Positions 1 to 9,230 of a DNA stretch of 64,000 bases are shown piece after piece. The position numbers and the translations under genes were made by a program. The DNA comes from Polyangiaceae bacterium (GTDB lineage Bacteria > Myxococcota_A > Polyangia > Polyangiales > Polyangiaceae). Every line of letters starts with the position of its first letter. The first letter of the stretch is position 1. The DNA is taken from the NCBI GenBank assembly GCA_947475525.1, contig CANJMI010000021.1, forward strand, positions 39,361 to 103,360, written 5' to 3'. The notes under the pieces were generated by a model that worked only from the letters and a program-made list of their open reading frames with translations, was not told the origin of the DNA and did no database searches.

Positions 1-2105
1 ATGAAATCCGACGAGCCTGCCGGCGCCGTTTCGCGGGTCGGGACAGGCGGACTGTCGAAAAGATCGAGCACCGTCGGGACGAGGTCGATAAGGCTCCGGC
101 GGTCCTGGACGCGCGACGCTGCGAGCCCGGGGACGTGCACGATAAGCGGCACCCGCACGAGGGGCTCCCAAAGCTCGAAGCCATGCCGCATCATCCCGTG
201 TTCGCCGAAGGCCTCGCCGTGGTCGCTCGTGACGATCACCGCTGTGCGCGCCCCCCACGCCTCTTTCGAGATCGCGTCGATTAGCCGTCCAATATGCCGA
301 TCGGTGTAGGCGACCTCGTGATCGTATTGATCGCGAGGGGCCTTGCCGAAGTTCGGGACCTCCGCGTGCGTGAGATAGTCCGCATGCGGATCGAGGTAGT
401 GCACCCAAAGCATGAAGCGCTGGTCCGTTTTTAGGGCCGCGAGTTGCTTGAGTGCCGCATCGGTTAGCTTCTCGCTCGTGCTCGTCTGATCCGTCGCCCA
501 GTTGGCTCCTTCGGGTGGGGCGGCCGACATGTCGACCTCGTCGAACCCGCGGTCGAGTCCTCCGAACGAGCCGAAATAGCGGTGAGCGTGAACGCTTATC
601 GTGCGCACCCCGTTTGTGCGAACGCGCTCGGCGAGGAACGTGTCGTCCCGGCTGAACTTGTTGAAGTGCCCCCAATTGCGGTGCGTTTCGCTGCCGTACT
701 TGCCGATGAGCATCGGGCCGACGCTCTTGCCGGTGTAGGAGGCGAGCGAGTAGGCGCGCTCGAAGACCGTTGCGCGGCGTGCAAGGGCATCGAGGTTTGG
801 CGAGACGGCGCGAGGGTAACCGCTGAAACCGAGGTCGGCCCGAAGGGTGTCGACCGTGATGAGCACGAGGTTCGCGTTCTTCGGCAGGCGACTCCGTTCG
901 GTGCGCGGTGCGAGGGCCGTGGGCTTCGCGTCTGCGCTTTCTGCGAGGGAGAGATCACTGCCGGAGCAGTCCTCGTCGATCCCGTTGTCGGCGATGTCCT
1001 CGGAGCCCGGTCCGATGTGCGCGTCGTGGTCGTTGCAGTCTCCGCCGCCGAACCACGCGCTCGCACCGTCGTGGTCGCGGTCCCACAGCTTGCGAACGAG
1101 CGCGAGTGGGATGCGCGAAGCCGGGGCACTCCGTTCGAGGATGCGCGCGGTCTCTACGGTTCTTTCGAGGCGCCGGCCTTCTTGAAACGTGAACACGAAG
1201 GGGGCCACCGCGACGATCAGCGCCGCGATGGCCGGTACTCGCGGCACAAACGAGGGGCCGAGGTAAACGAGCGCCATGAACCCGAGCCACGCGAAAGGCG
1301 CGCGAAGGTCGAGCTCGGGACGCTTCAAAATGCCGTAAATTCCTAGGATGCCGCCTTCGCCCGATACGCTGCCGTGCCACGCGCCGTACGTCACGACGAC
1401 GCTGATCGCGATGAGCGAGAGCGCGAGCGTTGCGGCAGGATCGACGAGGAACTGGAAGCGCGCGCGTCCAACGGCGAGGAGCTGCCGCAGCGTCGGTGTT
1501 GCCGCGAACACGAGGACGGCGATGACGAGAAGGCCGACGAGTGCGCCAACCATGGCCGCGGTTCCGACGAGCTTCGAGGGGGCGTCGTGGTTGAGCAAGG
1601 CTCGCGTGAGCTGTGCCGCGAACGTGGTCCAAACGAAAAGACCGAGAGTTGCGAGCGGTACGAAGGCCGCGAAGTCCGCTTGTCGGCCTGCGCCGAGTTT
1701 GCGAAGGCGGTCCATGAGCCGTCCTACGCTGGGCTCAACGCGCGGGTGGATGAGCCAACTGCCGAAGCCCACCAGCAAGGCCACGACCAGTCCGACCGGG
1801 GCGAGGGCTCCTTCGGCGGCGAGCGCAAGCGTGATGAGGTTCGCGCCTTCGTGGCTTTGCCGTGCCCATCGTGCGTCGAGCAATGCGACGAGTACACCTG
1901 CAACTGAACCGACACATGCGCTCGTGACGAGCCGCCGACGAAGCTCTTCGGTGCGGCGCCAGCGTTGCCCCCATGAGCGCCCGGAATTCGGCGCGCGGCC
2001 CCGTCCCAAGAACGACCGAGCGCGAGGGCCAGCCGTTGACCCGGCCGAGGACTGGCGGCCTTTCGGCGAAGAGGAGGGCGCGGATGTTCGGGGGCCACGG
2101 CTCAC
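1..2105 (-). CDS. Membrane-anchored sulfatase/phosphoglycerol-transferase family protein with MopE-type metal-binding motif (3' end outside window)
   Basis: About 701 residues are visible; the C-terminus lies beyond base 1. The first ~330 residues hold several hydrophobic stretches likely to be membrane helices. Residues 342-382 form an Asp/Cys-rich segment (DRDHDG at 342-347, Cys357, Cys380, ending EDCSG) of the kind known as the MopE putative metal-binding motif. The sulfatase domain begins near residue 411 with NLVLITVDTLRAD (metal-binding Asp419) and contains SDHGEAFGEHG near residue 628. In this family the domain is extracytoplasmic and hydrolyses or transfers sulfate or phosphate esters. 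The nucleophile region reads SYTGKS, so Thr rather than Cys/Ser is probable. I chose the GTG at 2105 because GAGGA lies 7 bases upstream; it sits 4 bases past the xerC stop, implying coupling. The substrate is unknown. Confidence 0.85.
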   Translation of the reverse strand, partial: MSRGPRTSAPSSSPKGRQSSAGSTAGPRARSFLGRGRAPNSGRSWGQRWRRTEELRRRLVTSACVGSVAGVLVALLDARWARQSHEGANLITLALAAEGALAPVGLVVALLVGFGSWLIHPRVEPSVGRLMDRLRKLGAGRQADFAAFVPLATLGLFVWTTFAAQLTRALLNHDAPSKLVGTAAMVGALVGLLVIAVLVFAATPTLRQLLAVGRARFQFLVDPAATLALSLIAISVVVTYGAWHGSVSGEGGILGIYGILKRPELDLRAPFAWLGFMALVYLGPSFVPRVPAIAALIVAVAPFVFTFQEGRRLERTVETARILERSAPASRIPLALVRKLWDRDHDGASAWFGGGDCNDHDAHIGPGSEDIADNGIDEDCSGSDLSLAESADAKPTALAPRTERSRLPKNANLVLITVDTLRADLGFSGYPRAVSPNLDALARRATVFERAYSLASYTGKSVGPMLIGKYGSETHRNWGHFNKFSRDDTFLAERVRTNGVRTISVHAHRYFGSFGGLDRGFDEVDMSAAPPEGANWATDQTSTSEKLTDAALKQLAALKTDQRFMLWVHYLDPHADYLTHAEVPNFGKAPRDQYDHEVAYTDRHIGRLIDAISKEAWGARTAVIVTSDHGEAFGEHGMMRHGFELWEPLVRVPLIVHVPGLAASRVQDRRSLIDLVPTVLDLFDSPPVPTRETAPAGSSDF

Positions 2106-2109
2106 GCGG

Positions 2110-3060
2110 TCATCCTCGAGCGACTCGCTTTTGAGCGAGCGGATGTGCGCGATCGTATACTTTGATCAGTCCGTCGATCGACGTGTGGGTGTAGCGCTGG
2201 GTCACCGAGAGCGTCGAGTGGCCGAGCAGCTCTTGAATGCTCCGAAGATCCGCCCCGCCGTCGAGCAAGTGCGTCGCGCAGCTATGTCGAAGTGCGTGAG
2301 GATGGAGGTCAGCACGTCCAGCTCCGAGGACGCCGTAGCGCTTCACCATCTCCTGGATGCGCCGTACGCCAAGACGTTGTCCGCGCGCCGAGAGAAAGAC
2401 CGCATGGTGTTCAGGCCGCGTTGGTTCTTCGAGCTCGTGCCGCACGGCGAGGTACGCGCGCAAAGCCGCGAGCGACTTCGAACCAAGTGGTACCATGCGC
2501 TCCTTGTTACCTTTGCCGACGACGCGCGCCGACCCGAGGTCGCCGTCGAGCTCCAGCCGTCCGATGTCGAGGCCCGCGAGCTCGGAGACCCGCAACCCAC
2601 CGGCATAAAGGGTCTCGAGAATCGCTCGGTCACGCAGCGTCTCGACGTCGCTGGCCGCGGCGGTTTCGATCACTTCCCCCATCGTCTCGGCGTCGAGAAA
2701 TACCGGCATCGGTCGGCGCAATCTTGGGGCCTTGAGTTGCGCGGCGGGGTTCTCCGTGAGCACGCGTCGCCTTTGCAAGTGGCGAAAGAGCGACCGCACC
2801 GAGGCCACTTTTCTGCCGATGGTCGAGCTTGCGGCTCCGCCGTCGTGTCCGCCCCGTCGCGCGATCTCTCCAAGCCAGCGTCGCAGCAGCGGGAGGTCGA
2901 CCTCTTCGATCGATGGCGCGTGGCCTAGGCATTCGGCTGCAAACCGCTGGAACTGAACGAGGTCGCGACGGTAGGCCGCTACCGTGTGGCGTGACGCTCG
3001 GCGCTCGCCTTCGAGATCGAGCAGCATTTGCTCGCACGCACGCTCGAAAAGTTCGCTCAT
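2110..3060 (-). CDS. xerC: Tyrosine recombinase XerC-type
   Basis: A 316-residue site-specific recombinase, the usual XerC/XerD length. The N-terminal SAM-like DNA-binding domain spans about residues 1-95 and the catalytic domain about 115-310. All catalytic residues are present: Arg157 (GGLRVSEL), Lys183 (VGKGNKERM), His255 and Arg258 (HPHALRH), His281 (LLGHS) and nucleophile Tyr290 (QRYTH). The family resolves chromosome dimers at dif during division. It could also be an integron- or phage-like relative, but its place in a housekeeping run (thrS-infC-PDZ-xerC) argues for chromosomal XerC. The ATG at 3060 overlaps the stop of the PDZ gene by 4 bases (ATGA), indicating translational coupling. 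XerC versus XerD cannot be settled without alignment. Confidence 0.9.
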   Translation of the reverse strand: MSELFERACEQMLLDLEGERRASRHTVAAYRRDLVQFQRFAAECLGHAPSIEEVDLPLLRRWLGEIARRGGHDGGAASSTIGRKVASVRSLFRHLQRRRVLTENPAAQLKAPRLRRPMPVFLDAETMGEVIETAAASDVETLRDRAILETLYAGGLRVSELAGLDIGRLELDGDLGSARVVGKGNKERMVPLGSKSLAALRAYLAVRHELEEPTRPEHHAVFLSARGQRLGVRRIQEMVKRYGVLGAGRADLHPHALRHSCATHLLDGGADLRSIQELLGHSTLSVTQRYTHTSIDGLIKVYDRAHPLAQKRVARG

Positions 3061-3778
3061 GGTCGAGCAGTCTGCCGAGGCTCTTGGCGGCTGTCGACTT
3101 TCACGAGCTCCGGAAGCTCCACGGTAATCAGAATGCGTTGGCGACCGCGCCACGCCACGCCGCTCATGGCCTTCGCTCGATGCCGAAGCGCCCCAATCAC
3201 CGCTCCGACGACGGCCCCTTCCGAGGTTGCCGGGCCGCCGCCATTGACGAGAATGTCCCCGTCTCGCAAGCCTACCCCGAGGCCCCCTACGCCGGAGAGG
3301 GAAAGCCCTGCCGGTCGCCACGCAGTCGCAGGAACGGGGCTGCCGCTCGGTCGCATTCCCGCCTCGGCTGCCGCGATGACGCGATGACGGCTGACGAACA
3401 CCCCGATTGGTGCCGGAAAGCCGCATGCTTGGCTCGGCTCATTGCATTCGGTTGCCGAAGGTCGCCGCAGCGATGCGGTTGCGGCGGGCTCGTGCGGCAG
3501 CGCGGATGGGTCGTCCCCATCGAGGAGCGCGAGGTCGTGCGACTCCGGCGTCGGTGGCAGTGGTGTCGGCGGGACGTCGGTCGATAAGTCGGCAATTTGG
3601 TCGCCGATGACCTTCACGCCTTCTGCCATTCTCCTCGCGGCAGCCGCATTCAGGTGTGCGGCGTACCACGAGCAAAACGCGAACGGGAGCAGTCCGACGG
3701 CAAGGCCCACGGGGCCCCACGGGCGCCCCCAAACGGAAAAGAACGAGCGAAGGGGCGTCGTCGGCTGCGGGCTAAGGC

Positions 3779-3782
<4 letters not shown>
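3057..3782 (-). CDS. Single-pass membrane PDZ protein, GspC-like
   Basis: 241 residues. A short cytoplasmic N-terminus is followed by one membrane helix at about residues 24-43, a low-complexity Pro/Asp linker, a Cys pair near residues 113-120, and a C-terminal PDZ-like domain (GVGLRDGDILVNGGGP, then a strand ending RILITVELP). This order (inner-membrane anchor, periplasmic linker, C-terminal PDZ) is that of GspC, the type II secretion clamp protein, though no other gsp gene is in the window. It starts at GTG 3782, overlapping the infC stop by 4 bases, and its own stop overlaps the xerC start. It could instead be a generic PDZ-anchored scaffold or a protease adaptor. The GspC assignment is inference from domain order. 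Confidence 0.6.
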
Positions 3783-4915
<1,133 letters not shown>

Positions 4916-5026
4916 ATCGAGCTTGGTGTTCTCCTCGTGCGGTCAAAGAAAGGGGTCGGTCTCGCGGAGCGAATTGTAGGGCCAAATCACCCAATTCCGC
5001 TCCTTGAAATTCAAGTGGCTGCCGAT

Positions 5027-7030
5027 TCACGCCAGGGAAGGCGGCGCACCCTCGGCAGAAAGCTGGTCCGCGAAGGCCTCGAGCGACATCACCTCGAGGT
5101 TCTTGTCGAGGTCGCGGGACCGCGGTGACACGGAGCGCGTCTCGACCTCTTTGTCGCCGACGACCAAAATGTAGGGAATGCGTGCGAGACGCGCTTCACG
5201 AATCTTTGAGCCGAGCTTGTCCGGGCTGAGGTCCGATTCGACGCGCATGCCGCGAGCTCGCAGGTACCGAGAGGCTTCGGCGCCGTACTCGTTCTGCTTC
5301 TCGCTGACGGTGACGACGCGTGCCTGCTCCGGTGCGAGCCACGCCGGGAAATTGCCGCCGGTGTGCTCGATGTAAATCGAAAGGAAGCGCTCGAGTGAAC
5401 CGTATATCGCGCGGTGAAGCATCACCGGTCGATGACCCGCTCCGTCCGCTCCGGTGTACTCGAGCTCGAAGCGATCGGGCAGGGCGTAGTCCACCTGGAG
5501 GGTGCCGAGCTGCCAGCTGCGACCGATCGCATCTTCGACGTGAAACTCGTACTTCGGTCCGTAGAACGCGCCTTCTTTGGGGGCGAATTCGAAGGGCAGT
5601 CCGGCCCGGGTGAGCGCTTGTTCGAGCGCGCCTTCTGCCATGTCCCATTGCTCGTCGGTGCCGAGTCGCTTGTCGGGGCGCGTCGCGAGTTTGATAGCGA
5701 TTTTGCTGAACCCGAGCGCGAGGTACACGCCGTAGAAGAACCGGATGAAATTCGAGATCTCGCTCTCCATCTGCTCGGGTTGGCAGAAGATATGCGCGTC
5801 ATCCTGCGTGAAGCTGCGCACCCGGGCGAGCCCATGGACGACGCCGCCGCGTTCGTAGCGGTGAAGCCGGCCGAAGTCTGCGACGCGCCACGGAAGTTCG
5901 CGGTAGCTTCGGCGACGTTGCCGAAAGATGAGGCAGTGCGACGGGCAGTTCATCGGCTTGACGGCGATGTCGACGAGGCCCTTCAAGAGCTCTTGGATGC
6001 CGGACTCATCGCCCGAGCGGCGCGCGGCTTGGATCTTCTCGATCGTGGACCCCAGGGCGGGGTCGGCGAAGAGCTCGGCGAGGCGGTCCTCGCTCGTGGC
6101 GAAGAACATGTTCTCGGTGTAATTCGCCCAGTGTCCGCTCGTCTCGAAGAGTCGCTTGTCGAAGATTTGCGGCGTGACGACCTCTTGGTAGCCCTCGCCG
6201 CGGTAGGCGCTGCGAATGTAATCGATGAGGCCGTTGTAGACGTGCGCTCCCTTCGGCAGAAGGAATGGCATCGCGGGCGCGTACTCGTGGAACATGAAGA
6301 GCTCGAGCTCTTTGCCGAGTTTTCGATGGTCGCGCTTCTTCGCTTCTTCAATCTGCAGCAGGTGTTTGCGGAGGTCTCCCGGCGTCCCGAACGCGGTTCC
6401 ATACACGCGCTGCAACATCGCGTTGCGCTCGTCACCTCGCCAGTACGCCCCCGCGACGCTGACGAGCTTGTGTGCTTTCAAAAAGCCCGTGTGCGGCACG
6501 TGCGGCCCTTCGCACAGGTCGACCCAGAGGCTTTCGGCCGCGCCGTGGCGGTAGAGAGAGATCGCCTCGCCTGCGGGGATCGAGTCGATGATCTCGCGCT
6601 TGTAGGACTCGTTCATCTGAGCGAAGAGCGCGTGCGCTTCCTCGCGGCTGACGGTGTCGCGTCGGAAGGGGTGGTTGCCCTCGACGATCGTCGCCATCAT
6701 CGCCTCGATTGTCGCGAGGTCCTCCTCGCTGAACGGACCCGAAGGTTTGTCGAAATCGTAGTAGAAGCCGGCCGCCGTCGCCGGGCCTATGGTGACCTTC
6801 GTCCCAGGAAAAATTCGCTGGACCGCATCGGCCATCACGTGGGCCGTCGAGTGGCGAATGATGCGCAGGCCATCGGCGTCGTCGGAACGCACGGGAGCGA
6901 TCGTCGCGTCGGCGGCGACCTCGATGGGCGTGTGCAGATCGTAAACCTTGCCGGCGACTTTGACGCCGATGATCTGCTTGTCTTTGTCGAGGCGTTCGCC
7001 AAGAAGTTCGCGTGCGGTCTGTCGGCTCAT
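5027..7030 (-). CDS. thrS: Threonine--tRNA ligase
   Basis: 667 residues from ATG 7030. It attaches threonine to tRNA-Thr in the cytoplasm. A TGS-like N-domain (shortened, about residues 1-55) is followed by the editing domain (RHSTAHVMADAVQ; YRGD-type motif AGAYWRGDERNAMLQRVYG), the class II catalytic core, and the anticodon-binding domain at the C-terminus (VVGDKEVETRSVSPRSR). Zinc-ligand motifs are present: MNCPSH, the His in DDAHIFC, and VMLHRAIYGSLERFL. A longer in-frame start at 7072 exists, but the extra residues do not look like the family and neither start has a clear Shine-Dalgarno. About 35 residues (between SEDRLAELF and VKPMNCPSH) appear inserted relative to E. coli ThrRS. It is followed by infC, the widespread thrS-infC arrangement. 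Confidence 0.96.
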   Translation of the reverse strand: MSRQTARELLGERLDKDKQIIGVKVAGKVYDLHTPIEVAADATIAPVRSDDADGLRIIRHSTAHVMADAVQRIFPGTKVTIGPATAAGFYYDFDKPSGPFSEEDLATIEAMMATIVEGNHPFRRDTVSREEAHALFAQMNESYKREIIDSIPAGEAISLYRHGAAESLWVDLCEGPHVPHTGFLKAHKLVSVAGAYWRGDERNAMLQRVYGTAFGTPGDLRKHLLQIEEAKKRDHRKLGKELELFMFHEYAPAMPFLLPKGAHVYNGLIDYIRSAYRGEGYQEVVTPQIFDKRLFETSGHWANYTENMFFATSEDRLAELFADPALGSTIEKIQAARRSGDESGIQELLKGLVDIAVKPMNCPSHCLIFRQRRRSYRELPWRVADFGRLHRYERGGVVHGLARVRSFTQDDAHIFCQPEQMESEISNFIRFFYGVYLALGFSKIAIKLATRPDKRLGTDEQWDMAEGALEQALTRAGLPFEFAPKEGAFYGPKYEFHVEDAIGRSWQLGTLQVDYALPDRFELEYTGADGAGHRPVMLHRAIYGSLERFLSIYIEHTGGNFPAWLAPEQARVVTVSEKQNEYGAEASRYLRARGMRVESDLSPDKLGSKIREARLARIPYILVVGDKEVETRSVSPRSRDLDKNLEVMSLEAFADQLSAEGAPPSLA

Positions 7031-7117
7031 AGGCGTTTCATGCGCAGGGCGTGCCCGCGAGGGCGGGACCATACACGCCGCCGGTAGGGCGATCCACCGG
7101 CACGCGCTGGTACGCGC

Positions 7118-7462
7118 GTGAAACCTAATAAAATAACCGCAAAAGCGAAAAACCGCCGCAGCGGTTCGATCAGTTCACCGGCAGCCAGCAAGCGGGCCCC
7201 GCATGGCCAGCACCTCGCGACGTCATCGGAGTGGTTCACCCCTCATGCGGTCGCGGACGCCGCGCGCGCCGTCTTGGGCGGAATCGACCTCGACCCGGCG
7301 AGCTGCGCGCCCGCTAACACGGTCATCAAGGCGTGGAAGTTCTTCACCAAGGCCGACAACGGACTGGAGCTGCCGTGGAGCGGTCGAACGTTCGTCAATC
7401 CACCAGGCTCCAACGTAGGTGCGTTCGCGGCGACCAAGTGCGGAAGAGCATGGCCCCTTTGA
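7118..7462 (+). pseudogene. Truncated phage-type DNA N6-adenine methyltransferase (Dam family) fragment
   Basis: 114 codons from GTG 7118. Residues 35-96 match the phage Dam family pattern: SEWFTPHAVADAARAVLGGIDLDP, ANTVIKAWKFFTKADNGL, then PWSGRTFVNPPG, which contains the catalytic NPP motif (94-96). Soon after, the sequence stops looking like the family and ends at 7462, so roughly the C-terminal half is missing. Its tail overlaps, on the opposite strand, the broken 3' end of an AbiEii toxin gene. This indicates that a deletion or recombination fused two unrelated genes at about 7410-7440. A functional methylase is unlikely. Confidence 0.75.
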
Positions 7463-7622
7463 GGATGAAGGCGTCCCGGTGCTTTGAGCTTGAGAGCCGC
7501 ACCAAGAACCGCTCGAGCGCGTACCGGATCAGGACGTAGTTGAACTCTTCGCCCTCGGCCTTGGCGTAGGTGAGAAGGCGCGTGCGAACGGAGTGGGCGA
7601 CGTTGGTCGGAGGCGGCTTCAT
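7395..7622 (-). pseudogene. 3'-truncated AbiEii-type nucleotidyltransferase toxin fragment
   Basis: 75 codons from ATG 7622, which overlaps the antitoxin stop by 4 bases (ATGA), the normal coupling of AbiEi and AbiEii. The first ~60 residues are the conserved beginning of the AbiEii family (NVAHSVRTRLLTYAKAEG, YALERFLVRLS, HRDAFILKGAMLFRTW). The following TRDLD-type nucleotidyltransferase motif is absent: the reading frame runs into the reverse strand of the Dam fragment and stops at 7395. The toxin catalytic site is therefore lost. Confidence 0.8.
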
Positions 7623-8203
7623 GCGAGGGCTTCGAGGTACGGGCGCATCACCCGTGCGACGCGGCAAGCCTCCGCGGCTTTGGTGAGGTGGTCAATCGAA
7701 CGCTTCCGCGATCGCAGGTACTCGCGAAGTGCCTCGAGGGCCACGTCGAGCCCGATCTTGTTCCGGTACTTGAAGCAGTCAGCCACGGTCTTCTCGCGCG
7801 AAGTGATGCGCACGTCCACCCCCTCGAGCTTGTGGACCTCGACGCCGTAGGTGAGCGCAGTCCCCGAGAAGCGCACGATGCGGAGCGGAAGCGAGTCCGC
7901 GACCGGCTTCCACGCCTTCACGTCGATGGCGAGCCAGACCTCGTGCGGGTTCTGGGTGCCGATGCCGTGGAAGCGGAGGGCGGAAAGGAGACACACGACG
8001 CCATGGGGAATACGAGCGGCAGCCTCGACGAGCGAGTGGTGCTCGGTGATCTTCGCCTTGGCGGGCACGTAGAGCCCTCGGCCCACGCGCTCAAGTTTCC
8101 CCGATTGAACCAGCCTGGCTAGCTCGGGGCGGGCGAGCCCATGGGCCTCGGCATCGCGGGCGCGAACGACTCCCTGGGCTGAAAGCTGGCTCGTACGATT
8201 CAT
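7619..8203 (-). CDS. abiEi: AbiEi-family antitoxin (type IV toxin-antitoxin)
   Basis: 194 residues, a full-length AbiEi. The N-terminal winged-helix DNA-binding domain covers about residues 1-55 (GVVRARDAEAHGLARPELARLVQSG, ending VGRGLYVP). The C-terminal antitoxin domain follows (HSLVEAAARIPHGVVCLLSALRFHGIG; EGVDVRITSREKTVADCFKYRNKIG). AbiEi represses its own promoter and counteracts the AbiEii nucleotidyltransferase. Here the cognate toxin is truncated, so this is an orphan antitoxin. An AT-rich inverted repeat lies immediately upstream of the start codon. Flanking genes are mobile-element remnants beside a tRNA gene, so acquisition by transfer is probable. Confidence 0.88.
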   Translation of the reverse strand: MNRTSQLSAQGVVRARDAEAHGLARPELARLVQSGKLERVGRGLYVPAKAKITEHHSLVEAAARIPHGVVCLLSALRFHGIGTQNPHEVWLAIDVKAWKPVADSLPLRIVRFSGTALTYGVEVHKLEGVDVRITSREKTVADCFKYRNKIGLDVALEALREYLRSRKRSIDHLTKAAEACRVARVMRPYLEALA

Positions 8204-8204
8204 C

Positions 8205-8224
8205 GGTACTTATAATTATGTACC
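8205..8224 (-). promoter_or_regulatory. AT-rich inverted repeat at the abiEi start: probable operator overlapping a -10 box
   Basis: Arms GGTAC/GTACC flank a palindromic ATAATTAT core. On the coding strand TATAAG ends 5 bases before the A of the abiEi ATG, the spacing expected of a -10 hexamer for a transcript starting at the start codon itself. No Shine-Dalgarno fits between. AbiEi proteins are known to bind inverted repeats in their own promoter, so autorepression is the likely role. Confidence 0.55.
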
Positions 8225-8260
8225 AATGTTACGGATCGCGCAACCCGGGGAACGGCTGAC

Positions 8261-8866
8261 CTATCGCCGTGTTCTGATGGCTCCGTCGAGCCTCGGGTGG
8301 AGCAGCGAGACCATGGTGAGAAGGTCGAGCGCCTCCCGTTCGGTCACGGCCCACTTGGTCTTCAGCTCGTGAGCGGTCGGGTTCCTGAACACGGCGAACA
8401 CTCCCTTCATGAGCTGCATCATGCCGCGCTGCTCGCTCTCTCCCGACATCGTTCGGAGCGAGTTAAACGCGAGTACGAGGGTACCGTCGCGGGTGCCGAG
8501 GGCTTGGTTCACGAGGTCCGAGCCGTCCGACGTGAGGCCCGACAGGGATCGAATGCGATCCGCGAGGTTTTTGGTCGCCTCGAGCACCGCGTGGAAGTAG
8601 TTCTCCTCAAGCAGTTCGCTCCTGCAGGCTTTGAGAACCTCCGCGTGAACCTCTCGTCGCTGGAGCTCGGCGCGCAGTCGACCGGCGCGGGCGGCGGCCT
8701 CGGTGATCGTCGTCGCCGACGTCACGGCCCTGAGTTTGCTGTCTTCGCCAAGCTCAATCCCGGCGAACGAGAGCGCGCGATTGATCCCCGCCTTTCGGTC
8801 CTCGAAAACGCGGTGGCGCTCGACGTAGCGAGCGGGGTGCATGGCGGCTTGCACGAAGGCGAGCAC
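8261..8866 (-). CDS. Ymh/TIGR02391-family protein, possibly shortened at the N-terminus
   Basis: 201 residues from GTG 8866. The C-terminal ~110 residues match the Ymh/TIGR02391 family found near phage and defence genes: ENYFHAVLEATKNLADRIR, a central NSLRT segment, GVFAVFRNPTAHE, and DLLTMVSLLHPRLD. The family function is not established; the ending resembles HEPN-like helical domains (RNPTAHE). An in-frame stop lies 21 bases upstream of the GTG, and no ATG with a ribosome site is visible, so the gene may have lost part of its 5' end. It lies between the AbiE remnant and the tRNA-Val gene, in what looks like the residue of an integrated element. Confidence 0.7.
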   Translation of the reverse strand: MLAFVQAAMHPARYVERHRVFEDRKAGINRALSFAGIELGEDSKLRAVTSATTITEAAARAGRLRAELQRREVHAEVLKACRSELLEENYFHAVLEATKNLADRIRSLSGLTSDGSDLVNQALGTRDGTLVLAFNSLRTMSGESEQRGMMQLMKGVFAVFRNPTAHELKTKWAVTEREALDLLTMVSLLHPRLDGAIRTRR

Positions 8867-9033
8867 CTGGCTCGCGCGCCTCAGTCATCGGGTCCGCGCT
8901 CGGCGCAAACACCTCCCCGAACTCCGCCCCAGGTCGGGAAGTTAGTGGGGAGGATTCACTCGCAGGTGGGGCGGAAACGAAAACGGGCTGAGCGCCGAAA
9001 CGCCCAACCCGCTTGTTTTTCACTGCTATTTCG

Positions 9034-9105
<72 letters not shown>

Positions 9106-9230
9106 ATTGCCGCCCGGTCCCTACGTCGCACCGAGTCGAGTGAGCCGGGGCGACGTTGGCAGTGAGGTGACAGACCTCACACCGAATGCGCGGCGAGCAA
9201 GTAACAGCGAGGGGCAGGCGAGTCAAGTTC

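Noticed and set aside
582..1632. Several Arg/Ala/Gly-rich open frames on both strands over the sulfatase gene
   Set aside because: The remaining frame carries the sulfatase motifs (LVLITVDTLRAD, SDHGEAFGEHG) and membrane helices. The others are compositional shadows.
5414..7087. A 557-codon plus-strand frame over thrS
   Set aside because: The minus strand encodes threonyl-tRNA synthetase with every expected motif. The plus-strand product has no recognisable domain.
8754..9023. Small minus-strand frame between the Ymh gene and tRNA-Val
   Set aside because: No ribosome site, biased composition, and it overlaps the 5' part of the Ymh gene in another frame. It could be the remains of a lost upstream part of that gene, but this cannot be supported.
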